The notes under the pieces are model-generated. The model had not been told where the DNA came from and did not search any database. It saw only the letters and a list, made by a program, of their open reading frames with translations. Below are positions 34,578 through 45,600 of a stretch of 64,000 nt of DNA, in pieces. The translations under genes were made by a program, and so were the position numbers. Origin of the DNA: Musa acuminata AAA Group (taxonomy: Eukaryota > Streptophyta > Magnoliopsida > Zingiberales > Musaceae); the NCBI RefSeq assembly GCF_036884655.1, contig NC_088340.1, positions 6,717,501 to 6,781,500 on the forward strand, given 5' to 3'. How positions within the stretch are numbered: position 1 is the first letter of the stretch; every line of letters begins with the position of its first letter.

Positions 34578-36523
34578 AAAAGGAAAAAAGAATTCCTGGG
34601 TGAAAAATCTTCTAATATCTTCATGTCATACACCTTAAATGTCCATGTTAAAATTGTAAATCAAAACCATACAACAGAAGATTAGGGAAAAAAAAAAGGA
34701 AAATTACAACTTCAAGTTATGTAATGACAGTAGCTAGAATTATCTGTAACTCAACTAGCTGGATAAGAAGCTTGCCAAAACAACATGCCAGTGTAAAGGA
34801 TAATCTAAGAGGGTTATCCCAACAGTACTGAACTTTCAAATTTGCAAGAGCTTTTTTTTTTCTGAGTAAATAGCAAAGAAGATCAAATGCCTTCAGTGCA
34901 TATATATTCAACTATTCCTATATAATATGTATGAAAAGTTGCAGTTTTCTCTTACCTCCTCATCCAACTTCCTCCAGACTTTTGTCATGTCAATCAATGA
35001 CTTGGAGCATATTGGACAACCGTATCTGTATCCCAAGACACCCCAAAAATGAGGTCAAATAAATGATCATTGTTATGCTTCAAGCAGATTTAGTAGCATT
35101 GAGCAGGATTAGTTTTCATGCTTCAACATTCCATGGAGACATTCTGTATGCATTGTGTGCCCACATTTCATCACTGTTGTTTCATTCATGGAGTCAAAGA
35201 GATACTGCATCAAAGTTTTCAACACTAAAGCTTCCTCAAATAAATAGAAGTTAAAAGAATAATTGCATTATGGTAGACCTCATAACAGATGGAGCAATGT
35301 TGTCTCATTGAGTTCTCCAGACATGAATGCTTGTTAAACAAGTGTACAGAGTAGCAGGATCCTGTGTGCACATCTAATAGTCAGCAGAGAAATATATGAT
35401 CTGATGTGCAATGTAGGACACTAGAGATTTGGATCCCTTCATGCACACAGGCTTGCACATATAAGCTAAAATAATTTTTATGAGCCAATTGTTCCTCAAG
35501 TTCATGCAGATTCAACATTCATTGTGGATGAGAAACATTCAAAGAAAGTGAAACAAATCAAAGTCATGGATTGCAGTAAGCTGTAGAGTTTCAAATCAAA
35601 GAAGAAACAGGGAATAAGATTAGATGAACACACCACATTTCTGGCAATGGAAGAAGGTCTCTCCGCCACCAACTCTGCTCAGACATGCATCAACAACCTG
35701 AGTCATTCCATCAAACAGTCTGTGGGCATCAACAAGACAAAGAAAATAGAAGTTATGGCTAACCTGCAGATACCGCAATCACTGCACTGGTACTGTGCTT
35801 TCTCAATCTGTAGGAGAATCATTAACATCAGATCAATATCATTAAGAAATCTCATTACATAAACTGGCCAAAAATCGATAAGATTACATCGTCATCGTAA
35901 AATCCGCACACTCCACAGGAATATTCGCCCATGTTGACCCCACAATTCGAGCAAATCTGTGCGACCTGTAGGATAACCAATGAAGGCCAAACTCTTCTTG
36001 TATCACCATATATACATATTATAGACTAATCAACACTCACCGTTTGCTCGGTGTCACAAATCGAACAGATCACATACGGAATCAAATCAAGAGGAGAAAC
36101 CTAATTCACACCCCTCGAAGAAGCAGATCGAACACAGACGGGGCCAAAACTCACCCTTTCCACATCGAAGCGGCAGATCTCATGCCGATCCTTCTGATTC
36201 CAATCACCAAAATTGACCATAGAAAAAGATCAAGCCCCATAATATTACACAACAGCTAAAAATGTCAAGAGTGAGACACAGATTTGGTCACCGTGGACTC
36301 ATCGTGACAGTGGCGGCAGGAGAAGATCCCATTGCAGCAGGAAGCTCGAACCTTGCACCGCCTCCTGTAATGCTTGCACCTGTCCGAGGTTCCAAAGCCA
36401 CATAATTCACCAACTTAGAACAGGAAACTAAGAAGTAATCGATCAAAAAGGAGAAAAGATTCAAGCAGACCCATGTCCCATCTTCCCGAAGCCCAGTCGA
36501 TCATCATCAGTGGAAGCCTCCAT

Positions 36524-38921
36524 TCCTGTGACGAGAAACACTTGGAATGGTGCAGAATCTCGCTCAAAGACTGCAACTTGATGCATATATAGAGAGAAGA
36601 AGGGGAAGACAATATGGGGAAGGTGACCAGAAAAAGAAGTGGGAGTTGAGTTCAGGTGGTAAGTCAAAACGTCTTAGATTGAGTTGAAATCTTTGTCGGC
36701 GGAATCAAATCTAAAGACCGATTTGAATTATAGTTAGATTGTGGTGCAGAGTTCAAGAAGAACCCATGTCGTGAGCTTTACCCAACCCTGTGGAACAATG
36801 AACAAACATGAAAGATAAAAAACCATGGAAATCGAATGAAGAATTGACACCAAAACTTTCTGAAAGCACAATTCCTGACAGCTTATGAGTGACCTGCAAA
36901 ATCTCAAATTTAAATTTTTAAGCAAGCTGGTTTCTGGGAAATGGTGTCAACCACAATCCAGAATCAGATAGATTTCTACTTACATTAGTCAGTCAAGTTA
37001 GCACAAAATGTTTAGCAATCTCCATTTGTTGAATCAAACAAGATCACATCTCAATGTTTCCTTCGAAGAAAAATAACATGTCCTCCAAGAACTTCTCATG
37101 GTGATTGGCTGTTGATGTGTCTTCACTCGGAAATGAAGCTAAATCTATTAAGAAAATATGAAACTAGTGAGCAGGAGTTGAGTCAAAATGCTTAGGATGG
37201 AGTGTGATCCTTCCGTTGCCGTCATACTGGACTAATCAGATTGGGTTCCTTTCATCTTCCTCATCTCCTATTGGTCCATTCTTCTTTGGTTGAGTCAAAA
37301 TGCTTAGGATGGGAGTGTGGTCCTTCCGCTGCTGTCATACTGGGACTAATCAGATTGTGTTCCTTTCATCTTCCTCATCTCCTATTGGTCCATTCTTCTT
37401 TGTATTTATATCTAGTACCAGTGGGTGGTGACACCATTTGCAGGGCAGTTCTTGGGAGTGTATGTAGCATGGTCAAACCAGAAATGATTCTTCTGATGAG
37501 TGAGGGAATGTTGATCCAGGAACAGCAAAGTAACAGAGGGTGAAACTTGTGAGTTAAGATTATGAAAGCAATCCTATCCTGTTGAAACTGAAAGACCTTC
37601 ATGCAGCCATGGAGTTTCGAGGATAGGAAACTTGTCTTGTCTTCCTCGACTTTGCTGCTTTCTGACAGGCCCTCTCTTTCCTCGGTCAACTTCGTTGCTT
37701 GGAGAATCGGAATAAGCTGCAGCTTCAAACCATGGTTTCACTACCGCAAGGCAATGGCTAAGATAATTCCATTGACCAGTACTTGTCGGATCATGTGGAT
37801 CTAACTAAGCTCTACTCATTGAAATCTCAGACTGCTAAAGTATGATCCAATAAGAATAATTAAACTTTGCAGAAAAAAAATGAAATGAACAGAAAAACAA
37901 AGCTCTGTTTAGGGTTAAGAAATGGAAAGGAAAAAGGGGAGAGGAAGATGAGAGAGACTGCTGCACCAGTTTGGACTATGAGAACACAAACCATGATCAC
38001 CACATTTGCTAATAGAAACAGAGTGTAAACACTAGTTTGTGTATCTGTTCTTGTTTGTACATATATTATTTATTACATGATAAGAAAACCATATGACATA
38101 ATATGGTACATATACATCAATCTGTCTTTGCTATCTTTGCCACTGGCACATATATCACACTTGTTCTTCATTCATCACATAATTACACAATCTAAAGTAC
38201 CCTCATATCATCATCTGCTTGATATCAAAGCTAACAATTCACACACTATTGAATTTTACAGTGGCCTTACAGTTAAAGTCACTTTATAATTAAAGTGGCT
38301 TTACTGAATTTTAGACAATTCTGGTTCATGTCAATCTAACACTGACATAAATCAGATCTTGCTGGTGATTGCAGAGTGTCATCCCCTTATCTGGGTTCTC
38401 TAGGTAAGCTGTGTGTTTCAGTAGCCAGTACTGGTTTTGCTACCAACAATTCATTAGGCAACAAAGTGAAGCAACTGGTGGAGCGTGCATCAACTTTAAA
38501 TCATTGCAAGGAGCTTTCCAGTTTGACCACAATTTTAATTTGATTACCTGCTATTTCACATCAGCAAAACACTTGCAAACGATCATAAACAGTGAAGAGA
38601 TGACCAAAAACACCAAAATGTTCAGCCTCCAAGATGATGCAGAACACAAGCTTTTCTGAAGAAAAAGACAACCTTTCTATAGCATTCAGGCCCACAAAGT
38701 CGTAGCGATGGGGAGGGTTGGTTGCTGTGTGGTCTACTCCACTCTGTAACACAAACAAGAAGAACAATTATAGCACATGAGCATGATGGAGATGTTTGAG
38801 CTACTCCATGTCTTTCACTGCCTTAAAGAAAGAGTCAGGAGAAGGAACTAGTCCGAGTTCTGCAGCCAATTCTACTGAAATTCTCTTCGATCTTCTCTCT
38901 CTCTCTCTCTCGATCTCGAAC
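36524..38921. other. Intergenic DNA between the CHY-RING gene and the small membrane protein gene
   Basis: No supported gene. A 112-bp tandem duplication occupies 37179-37402. A direct/inverted 'aaagtcacttta ... taaagtggcttta' pair lies at about 38275-38303. The segment 38860-38921 is the pyrimidine-rich leader of the downstream small gene. Confidence 0.4.
37179..37402. repeat. 112-bp tandem duplication
   Basis: Two adjacent copies begin TGAGTCAAAATGCTTAGGAT at 37179 and 37291 and both end with CCATTCTTCTTTG. They differ by a few substitutions and one-base indels. A weaker relative may exist near 36660. Confidence 0.85.
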
Positions 38922-39077
38922 ATGGGGAAGTTTTGCTGCGCTGAACAGGAAGAAAATGGAGGCGGCATCAACATCCTGGGAATCCTCATAGCTGTTGTTC
39001 TTGCACTGGTACTGCTGCTAATCTGCAGCCCACCTCGCCGACGTGCGGTGATCACCGTGTATCCCAAACGCTGCTGA
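38922..39077 (+). CDS. Small single-pass membrane protein, 51 residues
   Basis: The frame encodes a short protein with three parts: MGKFCCAEQEENGGG, a hydrophobic segment INILGILIAVVLALVLLLIC (residues 16-35), and a basic Pro/Arg tail SPPRRRAVITVYPKRC. The start has a good plant context (AACATGGGG) and is preceded by a CT-rich leader, as expected for a real transcript. Gly2 with Cys5/Cys6 looks like a dual lipidation site (myristoyl plus palmitoyl), which would place the N terminus on the cytosolic side, though the residue at position 6 is not the preferred Ser/Thr. An in-frame ATG at 38808 would add 38 residues; I prefer the shorter form. I recognise no named family. It could act as a membrane-tethered adaptor, but function is unknown. 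Confidence 0.55.
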   Translation: MGKFCCAEQEENGGGINILGILIAVVLALVLLLICSPPRRRAVITVYPKRC

Positions 39078-39967
39078 GGTATTGGAGTGCGCCAAATCAG
39101 CTCCAAACTTGGCCTCTCAGTTCTTCCAAGATATGCACAATAATCTACTGTGTTTCTTTTTATTCTTGTTCATCTGACACTCTCATTTGGTCAATATGAT
39201 AATGATGCCAATCAGCATCATCTTGCATACTCTTAGTATTTCTTTTACACCAAAAAGAAGCTCTTACAAACATAACCATACATGGTTATGGAATATATAG
39301 CATACCTGAAAAGAATCAAAGTGATGACATAAACTATTTCTTAAGCATTTCTTTGCTTCATTTCATGGCACAAAGGAAGCTAAGTTGAGGTGGAATCAAT
39401 TAGTAGTATGGATGAGAGGAATCATACTGAAGGAAATTAAGCCACTATGTTGTTGATGCCAAGGAAAACTAGTCTTTTAATGCAGTAAATGAACATGAAC
39501 TCCTCCCATTTGTTCTCTCTGTACTAGTGATTTAGGTAATGCAATCCTAAAACAAAAGGCATTATAATTTGAAGAAGCCTCCTGTTTTGGTGACCAACAC
39601 TGCAGCAGATGAAACTGGCACTCCTTTTGTCACCATGCCAACAAAAGCAGTGTGGCTTTTCTTTTGATCTTTTGTCACTGTGCCAACCAAGAGAACACCA
39701 CTGCTATTTGCTCCCCATTTTGGCCCACTCCATTAATGGAGCACTAGCTTCCAATGTGTGTACTGGAATTGTTGAGGACTTTTTTGGTTGAGTGGATCAC
39801 CTCAAAGCTTTATTCATGGATCCAACTGCTGGATACAGATTTACTCTGTAGGATAAAGATGTTGCCTTCTTGGATCTTCTATGGAAGACATTTTTTAGCT
39901 TAAATTTAAATCTCTTTTTTTTCCCCTTTTTTCCTTGTTTTATTTTTTTATAAAGTAAGGAATGATG

Positions 39968-39969
<2 letters not shown>

Positions 39970-40030
<61 letters not shown>
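39970..40030. repeat. (GA)n microsatellite
   Basis: About 30 GA dinucleotides followed by an A-run. Confidence 0.95.
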
Positions 40031-40033
<3 letters not shown>

Positions 40034-40478
40034 AAAGTAAGATTTAAAATTAGGAGTGTAGAATCTTAATATCTTAATAAGATTATTGCTTTATGACAAA
40101 AGAACAATTATTTTGGGAGAAAATGTTTGTTTGAGTTAATATGATTAGGAGTTCTGCAATTTTTTGGGTACTTGAATGTTCTAATAATCTTAATAAAGTA
40201 TACATAAAATATGATAATTTTAAAATTTATAAATTATTACACATCATAAATATAAAAATAAAACAACATACTATAGATACCAATAATCTAATTAATATAC
40301 ACAACTATATATTAAAAATATAGATATAGAGTATACTATACTAAATAAAATATGGTATGATAATAAAAGTGAATCTTGATTTTAATTCTAAAATATTGAG
40401 AACAAATATGCTGATCATTCCAATCGAAGCGTTGATTGCACCAATCGACCAATTGACTATTTGTCCTACGTGTGAAGT

Positions 40479-40518
40479 GAGAGAGAGAGAGCGAGAGAGA
40501 GAGAGAGAGAGAGAGAGC
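40479..40518. repeat. (GA)n microsatellite, one interruption
   Basis: GA repeats with a single C substitution near 40492. Confidence 0.9.
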
Positions 40519-40734
40519 ATGCAATGTGATAGGATTGCTCGTCACAAGTAAATGGATGACTAATTACATTGGTTGGAAAATATCCTTAGAAAAAAAAAAT
40601 GTCACATTTCAAGAAAATCTCACTTATCGATTATTTATGGTTTTCATTTATGTGTGACATAACATAACACTGGTGTTTGGTGCTTACGGTGGGACTTCAA
40701 TCTCTTGCAATTTTTGACCGTGCGGAATGGGTAT

Positions 40735-41390
40735 ATAAGAAGCTCGATACGTGGGCCAATTGGGAAGAAGAACAAGTGCGGGACCCACTTTCGGACGATG
40801 GGCCCCACAAGCGGATTGTCCGCGCTCAGGCCTCGGGGGCAGATCGCATCTGCGGTCTCGGAAGAGCCACCTACCATCGGAGTGAGCCTTGCCGTTGGCT
40901 GCAATGGAGTGGGACCCGCAAACAGGACGATGGGCCCCGCCAGTAGCTTATCGATCGATGCACGGGCTCACTTCCGGGGGCCAGCTCGCGACCGCGGTCT
41001 CGGCAGTCTCCGTTGGCTGCGTGGCATGGGACCCGCGAGAAGGACGATGAAGGACAACGGACCACCGACCACGCGAAGGTAGCCTTCTGGCTGGTCGGCG
41101 AGTGGGCCCGCGAAGAAGGACGACGGACCCCTACGGTGGCTTGTCGACGCAACAGGTTCAGGCTCAGGGACAGGCCGCATCTGCGTCTCGGCCGAGCCAC
41201 CGACAACCGAAATGAGCCTTCCGATTGGTCGGAGCGGAGTGGGACCCGAATAAAGAAAGAAGGGCAAAGGCAAATCGACCCACCGGATCAGGCGCGCGTC
41301 TGCGTAATGGCAGGAGCCCACCGACAGAAGCTAATGGGGGCTACCACAACCGGCGAGATGACGTCGGCTAGTTTTTGACTTTGACTATCT
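40735..41390. other. GC-rich island with repeated GTGGGACCC-like motifs
   Basis: GC-rich throughout, unlike the AT-rich flanks. GGGACCCAC, GGGCCCCAC, GTGGGACCCG, ATGGGACCCGCG, GTGGGCCCGCG and GTGGGACCCG recur at roughly 40780, 40800, 40910, 41028, 41102 and 41239. Around them are repeated phrases such as GGTCTCGG/GCGTCTCGG, GAGCCACC and ACAGGACGATGGGCC or AGAAGGACGA, so the island looks built from old ~110-130 bp tandem copies. The motifs match the TCP transcription-factor consensus GTGGGNCC. The several long open frames here are overlapping and frame-inconsistent between copies, so I do not call a gene. It may be a promoter-like element, a CpG-rich repeat or a transposon fragment. Confidence 0.45.
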
Positions 41391-42687
41391 GATGACAAGG
41401 TCGAGGAATCGAATCCAACCCCGTCCTCATCACTTACCATTGGTAAACGAAAAGGGAAAAATACATATCTAGTAATCCAAAAGAAGAACCACATGGACAA
41501 GTAGAGAGATGGGTGGAATGAATTCACTCGTCACTCCACGATGCTTGGGAGATTCTTTTACTCCCATGCACCTAATGCCTTTGGGCAAGAAAAGCTGCTC
41601 CAGAGTTCAAAGAAACATTAACAGGTAAAAGGAACAGCCTTCGATAGGAGTTAAGAGTGAGAGCAGAGTGGGGAGATGTTGGGCGTTCATAACTCTGGGC
41701 CAACCTGTGATCATCCCCTTCCAAATTCGACCACAACAATTCAACATAAGAACATGCTCTGGTGCAGTCTTAGATGTTACAGCTTTGGCTGTCAAATTGA
41801 TCAAAATAGAATTCATCAAGTTGAAATTGTCCTATTCTTCCTCCATCAAATCTTTGGGAGTTAAGCGGGCCAAATAGACTACAGCAAAAGATGTCAAAAT
41901 AGTGATGCTTCAAAAGTACGAGTCAGGTGCAGATTATGGCAAGACAGACAAAACACAGAAAAATGAAAGCCTTACGATCCGAGATCAAATAATGACACAA
42001 TGCTTGTTCAACAAATTTGCCTGTGTCACAACAGCATCTAGAATTGGACAAAAAAGTAACCAGCGATATGGAGTACAAAAGAAACCAACATCATCTCATA
42101 CAACAGCAATCCATAAACAGCTAGAGAATTCACAGGGTGAAGGCAGTTTCCGAAAAGCATGACAAATACAACCCGAGAAAAGACAGTCCCATGAAACAGG
42201 TATATCTGAGAGATGTCTAAAGCAAACTCCTGTGCAGATTTTATGGACAAAAATCTAATGGAATCTTGTGGTCTGGCCTACACAGAATGAGCACTGACTT
42301 GCTCGTACCAATTGCGTGTGCTAGATCGCGTGATTACATTCTAAGATGCAACTCTATACATTTTGAATGCTTTTTCTGCGACTTCTTTTACTTTTGACAA
42401 TGCCGTCTTCTATGTCGAATAACAAGGCTTCGATAAGGAACATCACATCTTTCAGAGAAAAGGCACCAGAGAATATAGCAGATTTGACAAGTAATGATGT
42501 CAAAGAGCATCAGGTTTATTCACAAAAAGAATTTGGTACCACAAAGAAACCTGTGACGTCTTTCTATGTTCCCTGACCAGCTGAACTCTGACCTGTATCT
42601 TCCTATTCATGAAAGTATGGCATGCAGAGCACCATCCATGCGTATGAACCTGAAAGGACCTCTATTCATGTGTTCCGTTGAAGATAC
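41391..42687. other. Downstream region of the PBL27-like kinase gene
   Basis: The right part must hold the 3' untranslated region of the kinase gene (minus strand). Short frames on both strands show no domain. No other gene is supported. Confidence 0.4.
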
Positions 42688-45600
42688 CTAGTGCATTTTT
42701 CTGCTGTCTCTCTCTCTCGAATTTTCACCCCATACTTTGGCCTCTGCAACAGCATGCTCCCTCACAACATCCCGGTCAATGTTTTTTGGGGAGTCTCGTG
42801 CTCTGCCTACATGGACTGGGCTATCCATCTGAGACTCTTGAGTCTCCAATTCATCCAAGCCCCACTTACGACCAGAGCCACCACCGGAGCCACCTCTCCC
42901 ATGTTTTGCACCTTTACTTACTCCCTTGACTAGATCCCTTTGCCTAAGGTCTGGAGAATTTCGATGCGGTGAATGTACGGCTTGTTGATTATCAAAACCA
43001 CTTCTAGACCTTGGGGTAGATGGACCAACCCTAGTATTCTGAGCAGTTGCTGCATTCTGATCATAAGTTTGTGAAGCTAAATATGAGAGTGCTGTCACGA
43101 CATCCCCTATGAGAGGTCGAGTAGCTGCTTGCTCCTGCAGGCACATTGCTGCAACAGCCAGTGCCTGATATAGGCCTCTCATTGGATAATGGCCTTGTAG
43201 CAATGGGTCGGCCATTTTGGGGAATTTTCTACGCTCTTTAAATAATGGACGAGCCTGTACATGAGATGAATAAGACGTTATATTTCTCGTCAGTATTTGA
43301 AACTGAAATTTGCAACATCAACATGTAACCAGATTTTCATATTTATATTCTGCATTAATTTTTGGATCTAAAGTTGAGAATTAGAATTTGAAGCATTACT
43401 ACTACATATGTGCCTTCACATGAATCCCATTATCAAGCCACAGAAGTTTGATGTAGTAGTTCAAAAAAGTGAAAGAAAAACATACCCATGCAACTAGATT
43501 CTGTTCTCCTGCAGGCCTCGTGTTGTCAATCGCTTTACGCCCAGTAATCAGTTCAAGAAAGACAACACCAAAACTATAAACATCAGATTTCACCGTTAAC
43601 TGCCCTGTCATAGCATACTCCGGAGCACAGTAACCATACGTTCCCATCACTCTTGTAGAGACATGAGTCTTGTCACCAACAGGACCAAGCTTTGCAAGCC
43701 CAAAATCTGACAACTTTGGATGATATCCTTCACTAAGAAGTATATTTGATGATTTAAAGTCACGATAAATAACTGGCGGGTTTGCCTTATCATGCAGGTA
43801 CTCCAAACCTTTTGCTGCACCAGCTGCTATTTTCATACGGGTATTCCAGTCCAGTGGTTCCTTATCAGCTGGAATATCTATTAAGTTTAAAGAAATCCCA
43901 ATCAATTCATTTTATCAAGGTATCTTAATCATCTGTGACATATTATAAGAATTTCGGCACAAAACCCTTGGCATCTTTTTTCTGAGTATCTAAAAGGAAC
44001 TAAGAACAGTTGATAGACTCCCTTGCTCAAAATGAAGTTGTTTAGCTAAACAATAATCAGTCTCACAACAAAAAGACTAAAAGCAGATTATTTGTTTTCA
44101 GAACAATGTCCATTCAGGTGAGAGCACTCTGCAGATACCAAGAAAGAAAGCAACATAATTGAGGAAACATCTAGGATTGGTTGAAACTCAGGATTTGAAT
44201 AATTAATTTTAATTTTTGTTAGCAAATGGCATGTCTCATAATGAATTTCCTGGGAAGATATCTAAAGTAACACTCAGATAATCCAATTGCCAAAGTTATT
44301 GAATCAACTGTGACCCCTTTTTTGTATTTTATTAATGTGTTCCCAGAGAATATGTATTTCTTTGACAAATAGGAGGATATAACATTAACCTTAAAGTAGG
44401 ATATAACATCATCCCATAACATTAACCTGATGTAGTGACATTTTCAGAAAGTAGGATATAATATTAAATGGTAATGCACATAAACAAGATTTACGGCACG
44501 TTGATGTATTAAAGAATTCCTTAAATTTAGGGCATGTTGATATGTTTGGATTCTCAAATTGGCAAGAAGGCCAGTCACAAAATGGCCTGCTGTCATAGAC
44601 AACTTGCATGGATGGATATGAAGACTCATCACAGTTAAGTCCTTGAAGTTGAAAAAACTTCACATAAATGTATACTCCATGACCTAATAACCATAGACTA
44701 GAAATGATTCCATAATTTGGGACTTTTACCTTGTCCTAATCCAGTTTTTATTTGATATTATATTTGGCTTTAATTTGGTTGTATGATGGACCAACTTTAA
44801 CATCAACTACCCAAACCTTTCCACAGAAGTAAATTGTGGCTTTGACACAAAAATCTAACAGAGATCTCCATGAAAAAGTTTTTTTAAAAAATAGATTATT
44901 TAATTGTTAGAAAGGAGCCAAAAATGGTCCAGTCTTAGCCATACCTGGATATCCATATGTCCAAATTGATGTCAAGCTTTAAATTTATTTATATTTACCT
45001 CAAAATATGACATTTGATTGATTATCTCAGTATCCCATATTCTTTTCTTTCATTCTTCTTCTTTACACATTTGTTCCTAGGCTTTCTTATACAGACATAT
45101 GATTGATAGGTTTAAACATCTTAATTATTTGTTGGTGAGATGCCCACCTCATTTGTTATATCTATATTCACCATTAATCCTATGTGGATCTGACATCTTG
45201 CACTGATCCAATAGTTTCTGTATCTAATTTAAGTGGGTACAATAATAGAATTTAGTATCCCCTCATACCCATATATGAATTACAGTACATTTTCACCCTA
45301 AGAAAAGGCTTTGTTATTAACAACATAACTATATCTGCTGTAGAAGTTCTATTTTGTACAATGGGAGTCTAGCTTGATATATTCATACCATAGCAAAAGC
45401 AAAAAAGTCGAATGAATGGTAAGATGAATTCAAACAAAAACTAAGAATATGCTTGTTTTTGTATCAACTATCAAATACATCTGAAACCTATAAGACACAG
45501 CAGGCTCTATATGCACAAAACTTGGAAAAACTTTCAATCACGAATTGCCATGTTGGTTGGTGTGCCATATGCCAAACGCCATTGTTTTGCTTTGGCAAAA

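Larger units (their letters stand above)
33835..36523 (-). pseudogene. CHY-zinc-finger and RING E3 ligase (MIEL1-like), probably decayed
   Basis: The intact family members are E3 ubiquitin ligases with a CHY zinc finger, a CTCHY zinc finger, a C3H2C3-type RING and a C-terminal zinc ribbon. Twelve minus-strand exons can be aligned: 36471-36523, 36292-36379, 36155-36193, 36041-36073, 35888-35965, 35764-35807, 35634-35674, 35279-35361, 35113-35204, 34956-35025, 34428-34469 and 33835-33962. They read [93 protein letters not shown] and [10 protein letters not shown]. Three defects appear. Exon 4 has no AG acceptor where similarity demands it (TAT at 36076-36074). Exon 9 ends in AA/CT instead of a GT donor (35112-35111). 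Exon 12 has a two-base gain near 33928-33933 that shifts the frame and ends translation at 33861, losing the last zinc ribbon. All Cys/His ligands before that are kept, so decay is recent, or splicing uses unusual sites. Confidence 0.75.
39078..40734. other. Intergenic DNA with (GA)n tracts
   Basis: Includes a perfect inverted repeat CATAACCAT-AC-ATGGTTATG at 39271-39290 in the likely 3' region of the small gene. Two (GA)n tracts follow at 39970-40030 and 40479-40518. The stretch 40030-40330 is AT-rich. No coding sequence is supported. Confidence 0.45.

Noticed and set aside
40677..41380. Overlapping long frames in the GC island
   Set aside because: They exist on both strands in several frames, and internal repeat units are not in a constant frame, so they reflect base composition.
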